Source: Paenibacillus sp. FSL R5-0912
GTDB taxonomy: Bacteria; Bacillota; Bacilli; Paenibacillales; Paenibacillaceae
Direction: 5' to 3'
Length of the DNA stretch: 64,000 nucleotides
NCBI RefSeq assembly: GCF_000758605.1
Contig: NZ_CP009282.1
Coordinates: 2,294,001-2,358,000, forward strand
This document shows positions 8,988 through 16,862 of the stretch, piece after piece. The number at the start of each line of letters is the position of its first letter. Position 1 is the first letter of the stretch. The notes under the pieces are model-generated. The model had not been told where the DNA came from, did not search any database, and saw only the letters and a list, made by a program, of their open reading frames with translations. A program made the translations under genes and the position numbers.

Positions 8988-9062
8988 AAAGCTCTCCAAA
9001 ACGATGTACATCGTTCATGGAGAGCCTCTTTGCGTAAACCCCTTGGAGATTCGAAGCCAGCC
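8988..9062. repeat. Palindromic repeat, copy 2
   Basis: Second copy of the hairpin element, with a nearly perfect 35-base palindrome: GCTCTCCA, then ACGATGTACATCGT, then TGGAGAGC. It is followed by the conserved tail ending GAAGCCAGCCT. On the minus strand the hairpin is followed by TTTTATATGG, so it can terminate the ArsR gene at 9073. Where bases differ from copy 1, pairing in the stem is kept, which argues that the hairpin itself is conserved. Confidence 0.8.
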
Positions 9063-9072
9063 TAAATATTTA

Positions 9073-9990
9073 TTATTCTACCTCGGTGTAGAATATTTTA
9101 AGTAGCATATTTTGTGAATAATTTCCAAAGTGCTCCCCGAAAATAGTAAGTCCACCTTTGTTCTTAGAATGATCATCAATACTAATCCTCAGCTTGATGA
9201 AGGGGGAATCTTCGATCTTTAAATGGGCAAGGGTAACCGATGATATTTTTTGACCGTCTATTCCAGTATCTTTCTTGGTGACTCTTAAATGTTTCAAAAG
9301 GCCGTACTGGCTTAGTTCATTATCCCACCAGGCTGGTGTTAATTTCCCGCGCACATCTGAAAAATTACCTGGAGCCGTCCAGGTGCCTATAAAAACATCG
9401 TTGATATAAAAAGCGATATCACTTGGCCAATTATTGTTGGAACCAGGAAACTCTGAAGAGAGCTCTAAGGATAACTCTAATAATTCTGCAGTGAAATTGT
9501 GGTTGAACTCATTCGGAATCATATATTCAACGAAGCCCTCGGCAAACCAAAGTAAGGAAGCATCGATCCGGTCATTGGATACGAAGGTCCGTTGATCATC
9601 TAACTTTCCGATTACTTTGGCGGGGCTGGCTAATCCGCATGTAGGGGTGACCGAAAAATTAGAATAGTATCCGAGCTTAATTTCATTAGTAATTACATTA
9701 AAAGGAAGATGGAGCTTCTTCGGTAAGTTGAGGGCAATATGATCAACAGCAAGAATGAAATTCTTCTTTCGGCTATCAGTAACCTCTAAGTTGTCCTGGA
9801 GCTTGATGATCTTGGCGTCCTCCAGTAACCGGATATGGCGTGAAACGATAGCTTTGCTTAAGTTTAGCTTTTTCGCGAGCTCACTGACCGTAAGCGGTGT
9901 ATGTAACAATAGTTTGAGAATGGAAGCTCTTGTGTCAGAGGCCAGTGCTTTCAAAACAGAAATACCATTCTCATCGAGTTCTAAGAACAT
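9073..9990 (-). CDS. ArsR-type HTH regulator with large C-terminal sensor-like domain
   Basis: A 305-residue transcription factor. Residues 8-85 form a winged helix of the ArsR/HTH_5 class (LKALASDTRASILKLLL, then LTVSELAKKLNLSKAIVSRHIRLLEDA). The remaining 220 residues are unlike metal-sensing ArsR proteins. They contain a CGLASPAK segment and a long beta-rich stretch (WPSDIAFYINDVFIGTWTAPG; KLTPAWWDNELSQYG) that may bind a carbohydrate. This architecture occurs in Firmicutes near glycosidase genes, and here it is divergent from a GH2/GH105 operon, so control of that operon is likely. The ligand is unknown. The palindrome at 10299-10322 is a candidate operator. The palindromic repeat just downstream probably terminates the transcript. 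Confidence 0.85.
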   Translation of the reverse strand: MFLELDENGISVLKALASDTRASILKLLLHTPLTVSELAKKLNLSKAIVSRHIRLLEDAKIIKLQDNLEVTDSRKKNFILAVDHIALNLPKKLHLPFNVITNEIKLGYYSNFSVTPTCGLASPAKVIGKLDDQRTFVSNDRIDASLLWFAEGFVEYMIPNEFNHNFTAELLELSLELSSEFPGSNNNWPSDIAFYINDVFIGTWTAPGNFSDVRGKLTPAWWDNELSQYGLLKHLRVTKKDTGIDGQKISSVTLAHLKIEDSPFIKLRISIDDHSKNKGGLTIFGEHFGNYSQNMLLKIFYTEVE

Positions 9991-10063
9991 AAGTACCTCC
10001 TCATCGGGATCAATATAGCTTCTATATAAGACGCACTTAAGTATTGAACTTGAAGCTTCGTCG

Positions 10064-10237
10064 TCACTGCGGTGAACCTTTGGACTTCCGGCCGCTGTTG
10101 TCCCCAGATTTCTTCATCCAATCCGCTGTTCGTGGTGGAAATCCGGTGACTGGGTATGCTTCCGTAGCGAGCTTTCCTGCGGAAAGCTTTCAGGCGGTCG
10201 CTACCGCTCCTACAGTTCCAAATTTCCCCTCCGCTTC
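10064..10237. repeat. Long imperfect palindromic intergenic repeat, copy A
   Basis: A structured intergenic element sharing blocks with 45146-45279 and 47755-47898: CGCTGTTGTCCCCAGATTTC, then GAAATCCGGTGAC, then CGCTCCTACAGTTCC and CCCCTCCG. The outer arms (GCGGTGAACCTTTGGACT against the complement of AGTTCCAAATTTCCCCTCCGC) and the inner arms (GTCCCCAGATTTC/GAAATCCGGTGAC) pair with some mismatches. This copy carries an additional internal hairpin (AGCTTTCCTGCGGAAAGCT, 10170-10188). No coding capacity is evident. It lies between the ArsR gene and the GH2 promoter. Confidence 0.75.
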
Positions 10238-10298
10238 TTTTGCTTTTTGTTAATTTCTTTAGTGAGTCTTATTTAGCGGATATTGAACATTATAACTT

Positions 10299-10322
10299 AT
10301 TGTTAACTTTTTTGTTAACAAT
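10299..10322. promoter_or_regulatory. Perfect palindrome upstream of GH2, candidate operator
   Basis: ATTGTTAAC (10299-10307), a TTTTTT spacer, then GTTAACAAT (10314-10322). A further GTTAAC occurs in the GH2 promoter spacer (10469-10474). An operator for the divergent ArsR-type regulator is the simplest reading. A short terminator-like hairpin is the alternative. Confidence 0.45.
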
Positions 10323-10452
10323 ATTAGGTTCAGTTGAGCGGTAATTTTATTTTGTATACCACAAAGTTGAAAATCACGAATAACGTTGATACAAGCTTGA
10401 AAGAACGCTTTCATCATGATAGTATTTGCTTGCTTGTGAGGAAGGGTTACTG

Positions 10453-10480
10453 TTGAACTCGCACAAAAGTTAACTATTAT
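10453..10480 (+). promoter_or_regulatory. Sigma-A-type promoter of the GH2/GH105 operon
   Basis: -35 TTGAAC (10453-10458), 16-base spacer, -10 TATTAT (10475-10480). The GH2 start codon lies 35 bases further on, with AGGAG at 10501-10505. A cre-like half site (ACGCTTTCA, 10405-10413) lies upstream but matches the CcpA consensus only partly. Confidence 0.6.
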
Positions 10481-10515
10481 TGTTTCGGGACTAATAGGAT
10501 AGGAGATGAAGCTAG

Positions 10516-12312
10516 ATGTCACATCGGATGGAATACCCGCGTCCACAGTTAGTTAGAGACGCATGGCTAAACTTAAATGGAGCATGGCAATTTGAATTTG
10601 ATGACAAGAATGTTGGAGCTGCACAGCGATGGTATGATCCAAGCCAGAATTTTAGTCAGACCATTCAAGTTCCCTTTGCTTTTCAAACCCCTGCAAGTGG
10701 AATACACGATACCTCTTTTCATGACTATGTCTGGTATAAGCGTAATTTCACACTTGATCCAGGTTGGGTTAAGAAGCGTGTTGTCTTACATTTTGGAGCG
10801 GTAGATTATAGAGCCTGGGTGTATGTGAATGGTCATTATATCGGCATGCATGAGGGAGGGCACACTCCATTTTCCTTTGATATTACGCATGCTTTAACCG
10901 GACAGGAGGAACAGGTGACTGTTCATGTGGAGGACCCTTCACAGGATGAGACTATACCCCGGGGCAAACAGTTCTGGCTTGAGAAGCCCGATAGCATCTG
11001 GTATACCCGCACGACAGGGATTTGGCAGACCGTGTGGCTGGAGGCGGTGAACCCTGTTTATATTCATCAGGTGAAGTTCCACCCCGATGTAGATCAAGGG
11101 AGCATTGGCATCGAGGCTGAATGTGGGGGATACGGATCAGAAGAATTAGATTTGGATATCCGTATTTCTTTTCGGGGAGTGCCTGTGGTTCAGGATCGGG
11201 TACGATTGTTGCAGCCCATAACGCGCAGAACGGTAGATCTCTTTGGTTTGAAGATATTCCGGACTAACTTTCATCATGCCGGCTGGACCTGGACTCCGGA
11301 AACTCCTAATTTGTTTGATGTTGAAATGAAGCTTTACGATCATGGGGTTGAGGTGGATGGTATACAGTCGTATTTCGGCATGCGGAAAGTTCATACAGAG
11401 AACGGTATGGTCTATCTGAATAACAAACCTTATTATCAAAAGCTTGTACTCGATCAGGGTTACTGGCAGGAAGGATTACTTACTGCGCCAACGGATGAAC
11501 ACCTGAAGACAGATATTGAATTAGCCAAAGAATTAGGGTTCAACGGCTGCCGTAAGCATCAAAAGGTAGAGGACCCGCGGTTTCTGTACTGGGCGGACCG
11601 GCTAGGGTTCCTGGTATGGGGAGAATGTGCTGCCAGCCCTTCTTACAATAGTGATGCTGTGGCCCGTTTAACCAAAGAATGGATTGAAATTATTGATCGT
11701 GACTTCAATCATCCCTCGATTGTTGCCTGGGTTCCGCTTAACGAAAGCTGGGGAATTCCGAGGGTGAAATCGGATAAGCAGCAGCAGTATCACAGCTTAG
11801 CCATGTATAGTCTTATTCATTCCCTGGATGATACCCGGTTAGTGATATCGAATGATGGATGGGAAATGACACGGACTGACATATGTGCGGTACACAATTA
11901 TCAGCATGGCCGGGCAGATGAGCCTAATAAGTATGAAGAGTATAAGCGGATGCTGTCTACGAAGGAGACGATGCTTGCTTCAACTCCATCGGCCCGCAGT
12001 ATATATGCAGACGGTTATGAGCATCGGGGAGAGCCGATCTTGTTAACTGAATTTGGCGGGATAAGCTATAAGGCAGGCGCTGACGATGGTTGGGGATATA
12101 CCAGTGCACAATCTTCCGAGGATCTTGTTCTGGAATATGAGAGAATCATGAAGGCTGTATACGCTTCTAAGATTATTTATGGTTACTGTTATACGCAGTT
12201 GACCGATGTGGAGCAAGAAATTAACGGTCTATTGGCCTATGATCGAACACCCAAATGCGATATGACGTTAATTAAAGAAATTAATAGTCAATGGCATCTG
12301 CGGACCATTTAG
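10516..12312 (+). CDS. Glycoside hydrolase family 2 enzyme (beta-galactosidase/glucuronidase type)
   Basis: A 598-residue retaining exo-glycosidase. It has the GH2 order: N-terminal sugar-binding jelly roll (about 15-180, with GAVDYRAWVYVNG), an Ig-like domain (180-290), and a TIM barrel. The acid/base is E410 in WVPLNESWG and the nucleophile is E512 in LLTEFGG. There is no signal peptide, so it acts in the cytoplasm on imported oligosaccharides. It is shorter than LacZ and lacks the C-terminal LacZ domains. ATG 10516 has AGGAG ten bases upstream. A GH105 gene follows after 36 bases, which suggests side-chain removal from rhamnogalacturonan or a similar polymer. Exact specificity (galactoside, glucuronide or other) cannot be read from sequence. 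Confidence 0.92.
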   Translation: MSHRMEYPRPQLVRDAWLNLNGAWQFEFDDKNVGAAQRWYDPSQNFSQTIQVPFAFQTPASGIHDTSFHDYVWYKRNFTLDPGWVKKRVVLHFGAVDYRAWVYVNGHYIGMHEGGHTPFSFDITHALTGQEEQVTVHVEDPSQDETIPRGKQFWLEKPDSIWYTRTTGIWQTVWLEAVNPVYIHQVKFHPDVDQGSIGIEAECGGYGSEELDLDIRISFRGVPVVQDRVRLLQPITRRTVDLFGLKIFRTNFHHAGWTWTPETPNLFDVEMKLYDHGVEVDGIQSYFGMRKVHTENGMVYLNNKPYYQKLVLDQGYWQEGLLTAPTDEHLKTDIELAKELGFNGCRKHQKVEDPRFLYWADRLGFLVWGECAASPSYNSDAVARLTKEWIEIIDRDFNHPSIVAWVPLNESWGIPRVKSDKQQQYHSLAMYSLIHSLDDTRLVISNDGWEMTRTDICAVHNYQHGRADEPNKYEEYKRMLSTKETMLASTPSARSIYADGYEHRGEPILLTEFGGISYKAGADDGWGYTSAQSSEDLVLEYERIMKAVYASKIIYGYCYTQLTDVEQEINGLLAYDRTPKCDMTLIKEINSQWHLRTI

Positions 12313-12348
12313 CCTGAACATATTGAATGACAAGGAGCTTAGGAATCC

Positions 12349-13464
12349 ATGACAAATGAAAACCTGCTTCAAAAAATTGGGCTGGTAGTAGATAAGCTTA
12401 TGAATCTGGGCGGCAGCGACTATGAAAAGGATAAAACCGTGGTTCAGGCCGATACAAAGTTAGGGATTGTGCAACGGGATTTCGGAATTGAAGAATGGGA
12501 CTGGCCGCAGGGCGTCGGTCTGTATGGTCTTTACAAGCTGCAGAAGGTTTACGGCGATCAACGCTATATTGAATTTTTACAGAATTGGTATTCCCGTAAT
12601 CTGGAGGTTGGACTGCCTTCCAAAAACATTAATACGACAGCTCCTTATTTGGCTCTGGTTCTGCTCCTGGATCAGCTTGAGCCTTCCAGCCAACTGGAAG
12701 AGCTATGCCGGGAACATGCGGATTGGCTCCTTCATGAGTTGCCCAAAACCAAAGAAGGAGGCTTTCAGCATACGGTCACTGCCATTGGCAACCGGGATGA
12801 AATTCACTTGCACAATGGACAGTTATGGATTGATACGCTCTTTATGGCGGTTCTGTTTCTGAACCAGGCCGGGAGCAAGTTCAACCGGCCGGAGTGGCAG
12901 CATGAAGCTGAACACCAGATTCTGCTCCATATCAAGTATCTGTTCGACAAGCATACCGGCCTGTTCTTCCACGGCTGGAGCTTCGAACGCAATGATAATT
13001 TCGGCAGTATCTTCTGGTGCCGCGGTAATTCCTGGTTCACTTATGGCATCGTCGATTACCTGGAAGCTTGCCAGGATACGATTAGCCCGGGTATCCGGAA
13101 ATTTCTGGTGGATACGTATAAAGCTCAGGTCAATGCCTTGGTATCCCTTCAGGCAGCTTCCGGCCTGTGGCATACAGTTCTGCAGGACCCCACCAGCTAT
13201 GAAGAGGTATCTGGTTCGGCTGCAATTGCCGCAGGTATCCTAAAAGGCATTAAAGCCGGTATTCTCGATTCCTCCTATCAGGCTGCGGCAGATAAGGCTA
13301 TTCAGTCGGTATGTCACAATATTAGCGGAGATGGAACTGTGTTGAATGTGTCGGCCGGAACCGGGATGGGAATGGATAAGGATCATTACAAGAACATTAC
13401 CCTCATGCCGATGGCATACGGACAGTCCCTGACTCTTATTGCCTTGTATGAAGCTCTAAAATAA
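12349..13464 (+). CDS. Unsaturated (rhamno)galacturonyl hydrolase, GH105 (YteR/YesR-like)
   Basis: A 371-residue cytoplasmic enzyme that hydrates and removes the 4,5-unsaturated galacturonyl residue left by polysaccharide lyases. The (alpha/alpha)6-barrel fold is indicated by repeated W/Y-rich helices: WDWPQGVGLYGLYKL, FFHGWSFERN, FWCRGNSWFTYG, YEEVSGSAAIAAG. The catalytic Asp is D162 in QLWIDTLFMA, equivalent to the YteR catalytic aspartate. It has no signal peptide. It is the second gene of the GH2 operon. A second GH105 lies at 31391-32521, so the two may act on different unsaturated products. A shared terminator follows at 13510-13551. Confidence 0.92.
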   Translation: MTNENLLQKIGLVVDKLMNLGGSDYEKDKTVVQADTKLGIVQRDFGIEEWDWPQGVGLYGLYKLQKVYGDQRYIEFLQNWYSRNLEVGLPSKNINTTAPYLALVLLLDQLEPSSQLEELCREHADWLLHELPKTKEGGFQHTVTAIGNRDEIHLHNGQLWIDTLFMAVLFLNQAGSKFNRPEWQHEAEHQILLHIKYLFDKHTGLFFHGWSFERNDNFGSIFWCRGNSWFTYGIVDYLEACQDTISPGIRKFLVDTYKAQVNALVSLQAASGLWHTVLQDPTSYEEVSGSAAIAAGILKGIKAGILDSSYQAAADKAIQSVCHNISGDGTVLNVSAGTGMGMDKDHYKNITLMPMAYGQSLTLIALYEALK

Positions 13465-13509
13465 ACTCAGCGTAAGCTCATAGATTTATTCATCTCTTCT
13501 TGGATACAA

Positions 13510-13551
13510 ACAGCCTAATCCTTGAGCAGTTACGCCAAAGGATTAGGCTGT
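13510..13551. terminator. Bidirectional terminator between GH105 and FAD oxidoreductase genes
   Basis: ACAGCCTAATCCTT (13510-13523) pairs perfectly with AAGGATTAGGCTGT (13538-13551) around a 14-base loop. T-rich or A-rich flanks lie on both sides. It serves both convergent genes. Confidence 0.8.
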
Positions 13552-13569
13552 TGTATCTTCTGTATCCGG

Positions 13570-15819
13570 TTACTCGTACACCCGCACCTCAATAATCTCC
13601 GCGTACTCGCTGCCGTTCGTCTCCAGAACGATAACGCGCAGGCGGTCTGCTACGACAGCTTCGCTCAGCAGGTGCACATGCTTGCGCTTGTGATTGTCAC
13701 TTCCTGCGGCGACTGCCGTCCAGTTGCCGTTCACGTAAGCTTCAATACGATAATCCTTGACGAGCGTCGGCAGGACTTCATATGGCGTAATATGATGATG
13801 CAGGTTAATCAGATCCTCGTTGACATCGTCATTGAAGGTAACGTGCACCTCACGGAGGGTTACGGGTGCGCTCCAGGCCAGCTCAAGCCATTCCGGGCGG
13901 CCGGAGTTCATTCGGTCAGAGGACCACAGATGCGGGCCGCCGTAAGGACGCAGGTATCCGTCCACTGCCTTGTCTGCGGCGAAGGCTTGGGTTGGCCCAG
14001 ACATGCGGATGCATGGGGCCGTGTGATCGAATTTCTTTTTGTCCCACAGGACTACAGGCTGTGCGGGCTGATTCTGGAAATCCAAGGATACTACAGGTGT
14101 GTTGCTGTGCCCATAGGCGAGCATCCCCGAAGTCGGCTGATCTGCCATATGCAGGGTGATTGCCGCATTAGCCTTGATGATCAGAAAAGCATTGCACGGC
14201 GTCTCCGGCTGCCAGCGCAGGTCGAGCTTCACCCATTGCTGCGTACCGGAGATGACAGAAACCGATGCGGATTGCAGAAGCGCATAGGGAACATAATTCT
14301 CGGGACGTCCGGTCTCCCATAGCTGAACGGTCAGCTCCGCTGCTTCACTTGCGTCGATCAGCAGCTCCATTCCTTCCAGCAGAGGATCGACCGGAAGGGT
14401 GACGCCGATGTCAGCTGTAAGAGGGACGCTGAATGCCGGATGCTCCACTGCGAAGCGGTTCCGTTCGCTGGAGGCGCTGACGGCAGCCTGGAGTGCCAGG
14501 TCGGCTGCGTCTTCATTGTTCAGACCCAGGATAGAGGCATCCTGGCGGAGCATCGTCTGCTGCAGCTCCTTCAGGTGGTTCGCATGCAGTTCGCGCGGCG
14601 TTACTCCCTTGGCAGCGCAGAGCGCAGCGCCGGTGCCGGCCGCTTCGCCGATGACCGCGCAGGTAGCCATAACGCGGGTCGTCCCGAACGCCACATGCGA
14701 GGCGCTGATGTCACGGCCGGCCATCAGCAGGTTGTTCACATTCACGGAATACAGTGAACGGAACGGAATGTGGTAGCTGCCGTCAGAATACATATGCTTC
14801 GAGCCGGATTCGGTGGCATAGACTCCCTGCGGCGGATGCAGATCAATCGACCAGCCGCCGAAGCCGATGCGGTCCGTGAATTCCCGCTGCGCAAGGATAT
14901 CGTTCTGGTTCAAGATATAGTCGCCTACGAAGCGGCGGTATTCGCGTTTGCCCGGAAGCGAACCGACCCATTCCAGCGTCATGTTCCCGGCATCGAAATT
15001 CCCGGAGTTCTTAATATAGTCCCAAATCCCGTAAATAATCGACCACAGCTCGTTGCGAATGGCCTCATTGTCATGAACCGTATCCTGTTCGCCGCCGAAC
15101 TCAATCCACCAGTAGGCGCAGCCATTATCGCCGCTGCGGATGATGCGGTTCTCAGTGATGGACGTCTTTGTAATATCTATGGCCATTGAAGGAGCTATAT
15201 ATTTGACCGGATGGCCGGCATCCTTGGTATAGAAGAGCAGGGTGCTGCCGAGGGTAATATCATCTGCAACCAGCGGTGCCCATTCTTCACCCAGTTCATC
15301 ATGCGCTTCGCGGCCCATCCGGTATTCTGCACCCGCCAGGAACCCGACCAGCCCGTCTCCGGTGCAGTCCAGATAGACCGGGCTCTCAAAGCGGATGCTC
15401 CGCTCTGACCCCATCATCCACCCGGTAACCGAGCGGATACGCCGCCCGCCGCCTTCTTCCTCATCGGCCTCGGCTTCATGCACATCCGTGTTCAGGAACA
15501 GCTGAATATTCGGTTCTGCCTGCACGGCTTCCAGCACAACCATATCCCACAGGTACGGATTCCCGTCCTTGTTGCGGTACTGGTTCTCTACAAATAGTTC
15601 CCCCATAATCCCCGTCTCCCGGGCATACCGGTGAATGCCATGCGAGGTGGCGCCGCACACCCATACCCGCACTTCACTGCTGGAGTTGCCGCCAAGTACT
15701 GGACGGTTATTGACCAGTGAGACACTCTGCCCTAGACGGGCCGCTGCAATCGCCGCACATACTCCCGCCAGACCTCCGCCTATAACGGTGACATCCGTTT
15801 GGACCGTTTCTTTGCGCAT
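13570..15819 (-). CDS. FAD-dependent oxidoreductase with C-terminal discoidin-like domain
   Basis: A 749-residue protein of the FAD_oxidored family. The N-terminal Rossmann motif is VIGGGLAGVCAAIAAA (13-28), followed by LGGNSSSEVRVWV and, later, the FAD-contact segment LLMAGRDISASHVAFGTTRVMAT. Residues from about 590 to the end (AVDGYLRPYGGPHLWSSD, WLELAWSAPVTLREVHVTF, WTAVAAGSDNHKRKHVH) resemble an F5/8-type C (discoidin) carbohydrate-binding domain. No signal peptide is seen. Homologues sit in Firmicute and Bacteroidetes plant-polysaccharide loci, but the reaction is not established, so oxidation of a sugar is inference. The start has GAGGAGAGG upstream. It is divergent from an AraC regulator. 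Confidence 0.88.
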   Translation of the reverse strand: MRKETVQTDVTVIGGGLAGVCAAIAAARLGQSVSLVNNRPVLGGNSSSEVRVWVCGATSHGIHRYARETGIMGELFVENQYRNKDGNPYLWDMVVLEAVQAEPNIQLFLNTDVHEAEADEEEGGGRRIRSVTGWMMGSERSIRFESPVYLDCTGDGLVGFLAGAEYRMGREAHDELGEEWAPLVADDITLGSTLLFYTKDAGHPVKYIAPSMAIDITKTSITENRIIRSGDNGCAYWWIEFGGEQDTVHDNEAIRNELWSIIYGIWDYIKNSGNFDAGNMTLEWVGSLPGKREYRRFVGDYILNQNDILAQREFTDRIGFGGWSIDLHPPQGVYATESGSKHMYSDGSYHIPFRSLYSVNVNNLLMAGRDISASHVAFGTTRVMATCAVIGEAAGTGAALCAAKGVTPRELHANHLKELQQTMLRQDASILGLNNEDAADLALQAAVSASSERNRFAVEHPAFSVPLTADIGVTLPVDPLLEGMELLIDASEAAELTVQLWETGRPENYVPYALLQSASVSVISGTQQWVKLDLRWQPETPCNAFLIIKANAAITLHMADQPTSGMLAYGHSNTPVVSLDFQNQPAQPVVLWDKKKFDHTAPCIRMSGPTQAFAADKAVDGYLRPYGGPHLWSSDRMNSGRPEWLELAWSAPVTLREVHVTFNDDVNEDLINLHHHITPYEVLPTLVKDYRIEAYVNGNWTAVAAGSDNHKRKHVHLLSEAVVADRLRVIVLETNGSEYAEIIEVRVYE

Positions 15820-15957
15820 TATTGAACCTCTCCTCTGACTTATGGTAATATATCCGTAGTTTCATGATAAAATAATATATCATCAAATAACATGCATATA
15901 ATTTCTGAGAGTATATACTTTATTTCATTTCGTTATTGCTTGGAGGGAGAGCTGTGC

Positions 15958-16758
15958 ATGCGAAATAATTGGTCAGTTCATCCAGTAGCCTATCTCTATT
16001 GGGAGCAGAAAAAGCAGTTCCTGCTGGAGCATGATACCTATCCCGTGTGGACGATTTTTGCGGTTGAACAAGGACAATTCGCCTACCGGTTCGGAGATCA
16101 TGAGGGAGAGGCCGGATGGGGGGATATCATCGTATGTCCTCCGGGTACGGCCTTTTACCGGAGAACGGTGACAACTTTAACCTTTCATTTCATCCAGTTC
16201 GAATGGGAGGAGAAGCCGGGGCTTGAAGAAGCAGCCGCAACGCTAGGCGGAAGGTGGACGGTCAGGGATGTGGAGCGTCTGCTGTCGACTTACCGTTATA
16301 TGAGGAACATCGGAAGAAGCATTCAGGAGGAGCCGGGCTTTGGACGAATGAAGCATATGCTGGAGGATTTGTGGAGACTCCTTGATATCGAGCGCAGCTT
16401 TGCGGCGGAGGAAGTGCAATCCGAAGGGGAGAGTTCCGATCAGGATATGCAGAAGGCCAGGCAATGGTTGCTTGAGCATGCCTGCACCCCTATGACGATG
16501 CAGGAGCTGGCGGCCACGCTTAGTATCACACCGGTGCAGTTAACACGGCGGTTCCGGGCAGCTTATCAGGCGACACCTTCAGAATTTGTGACCGGAATCA
16601 GGCTCCAAAAAGCCTGCCTGCTGCTTGAAGATTCCACACAGTCCATTGAAATCATCGCCCAGCAGTGCGGTTATGAGAATGGCTTCTACCTGAGCCGCGT
16701 GTTCAGCGCGAAGCTTGGTTTAACCCCATCCAGATACCGCAAGCTGCACCGGCTATAA
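15958..16758 (+). CDS. AraC family transcriptional regulator
   Basis: A 266-residue regulator. ATG 15958 is chosen because GGAGGGAG (15942-15949) precedes it by eight bases; an upstream in-frame ATG at 15892 has none. The N-terminal cupin-like sensor (about 10-110, with YPVWTIFAVEQGQFAYRFGD) is followed by two HTH motifs (about 168-262: MTMQELAATLSITPVQLTRRF and IEIIAQQCGYENGFYLSRVF). It lies between the FAD oxidoreductase gene, with which it shares a divergent promoter region, and the ABC importer genes, so it probably controls one or both. An ATGATA...TATCAT inverted repeat (15864-15884) in the divergent region could be its site. Confidence 0.9.
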   Translation: MRNNWSVHPVAYLYWEQKKQFLLEHDTYPVWTIFAVEQGQFAYRFGDHEGEAGWGDIIVCPPGTAFYRRTVTTLTFHFIQFEWEEKPGLEEAAATLGGRWTVRDVERLLSTYRYMRNIGRSIQEEPGFGRMKHMLEDLWRLLDIERSFAAEEVQSEGESSDQDMQKARQWLLEHACTPMTMQELAATLSITPVQLTRRFRAAYQATPSEFVTGIRLQKACLLLEDSTQSIEIIAQQCGYENGFYLSRVFSAKLGLTPSRYRKLHRL

Positions 16759-16773
16759 TAATTCGCCAAACAA

Positions 16774-16803
16774 ACGCGCCTCTCCTAATAAGGAGGGCGC
16801 GCT
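16774..16803. terminator. Terminator between AraC gene and sugar-binding lipoprotein gene
   Basis: ACGCGCCTCTCCT and AGGAGGGCGCGCT form a GC-rich hairpin with an AATA loop. It sits between the convergent genes ending at 16758 (+) and 16863 (-). No long T-run is present on either strand. Confidence 0.5.
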
Positions 16804-16862
16804 GCCGGTAAGTTCATATGAAGGCTGTCATCGTCACACCGCTGTGCAGCTGCGGCTGAATT

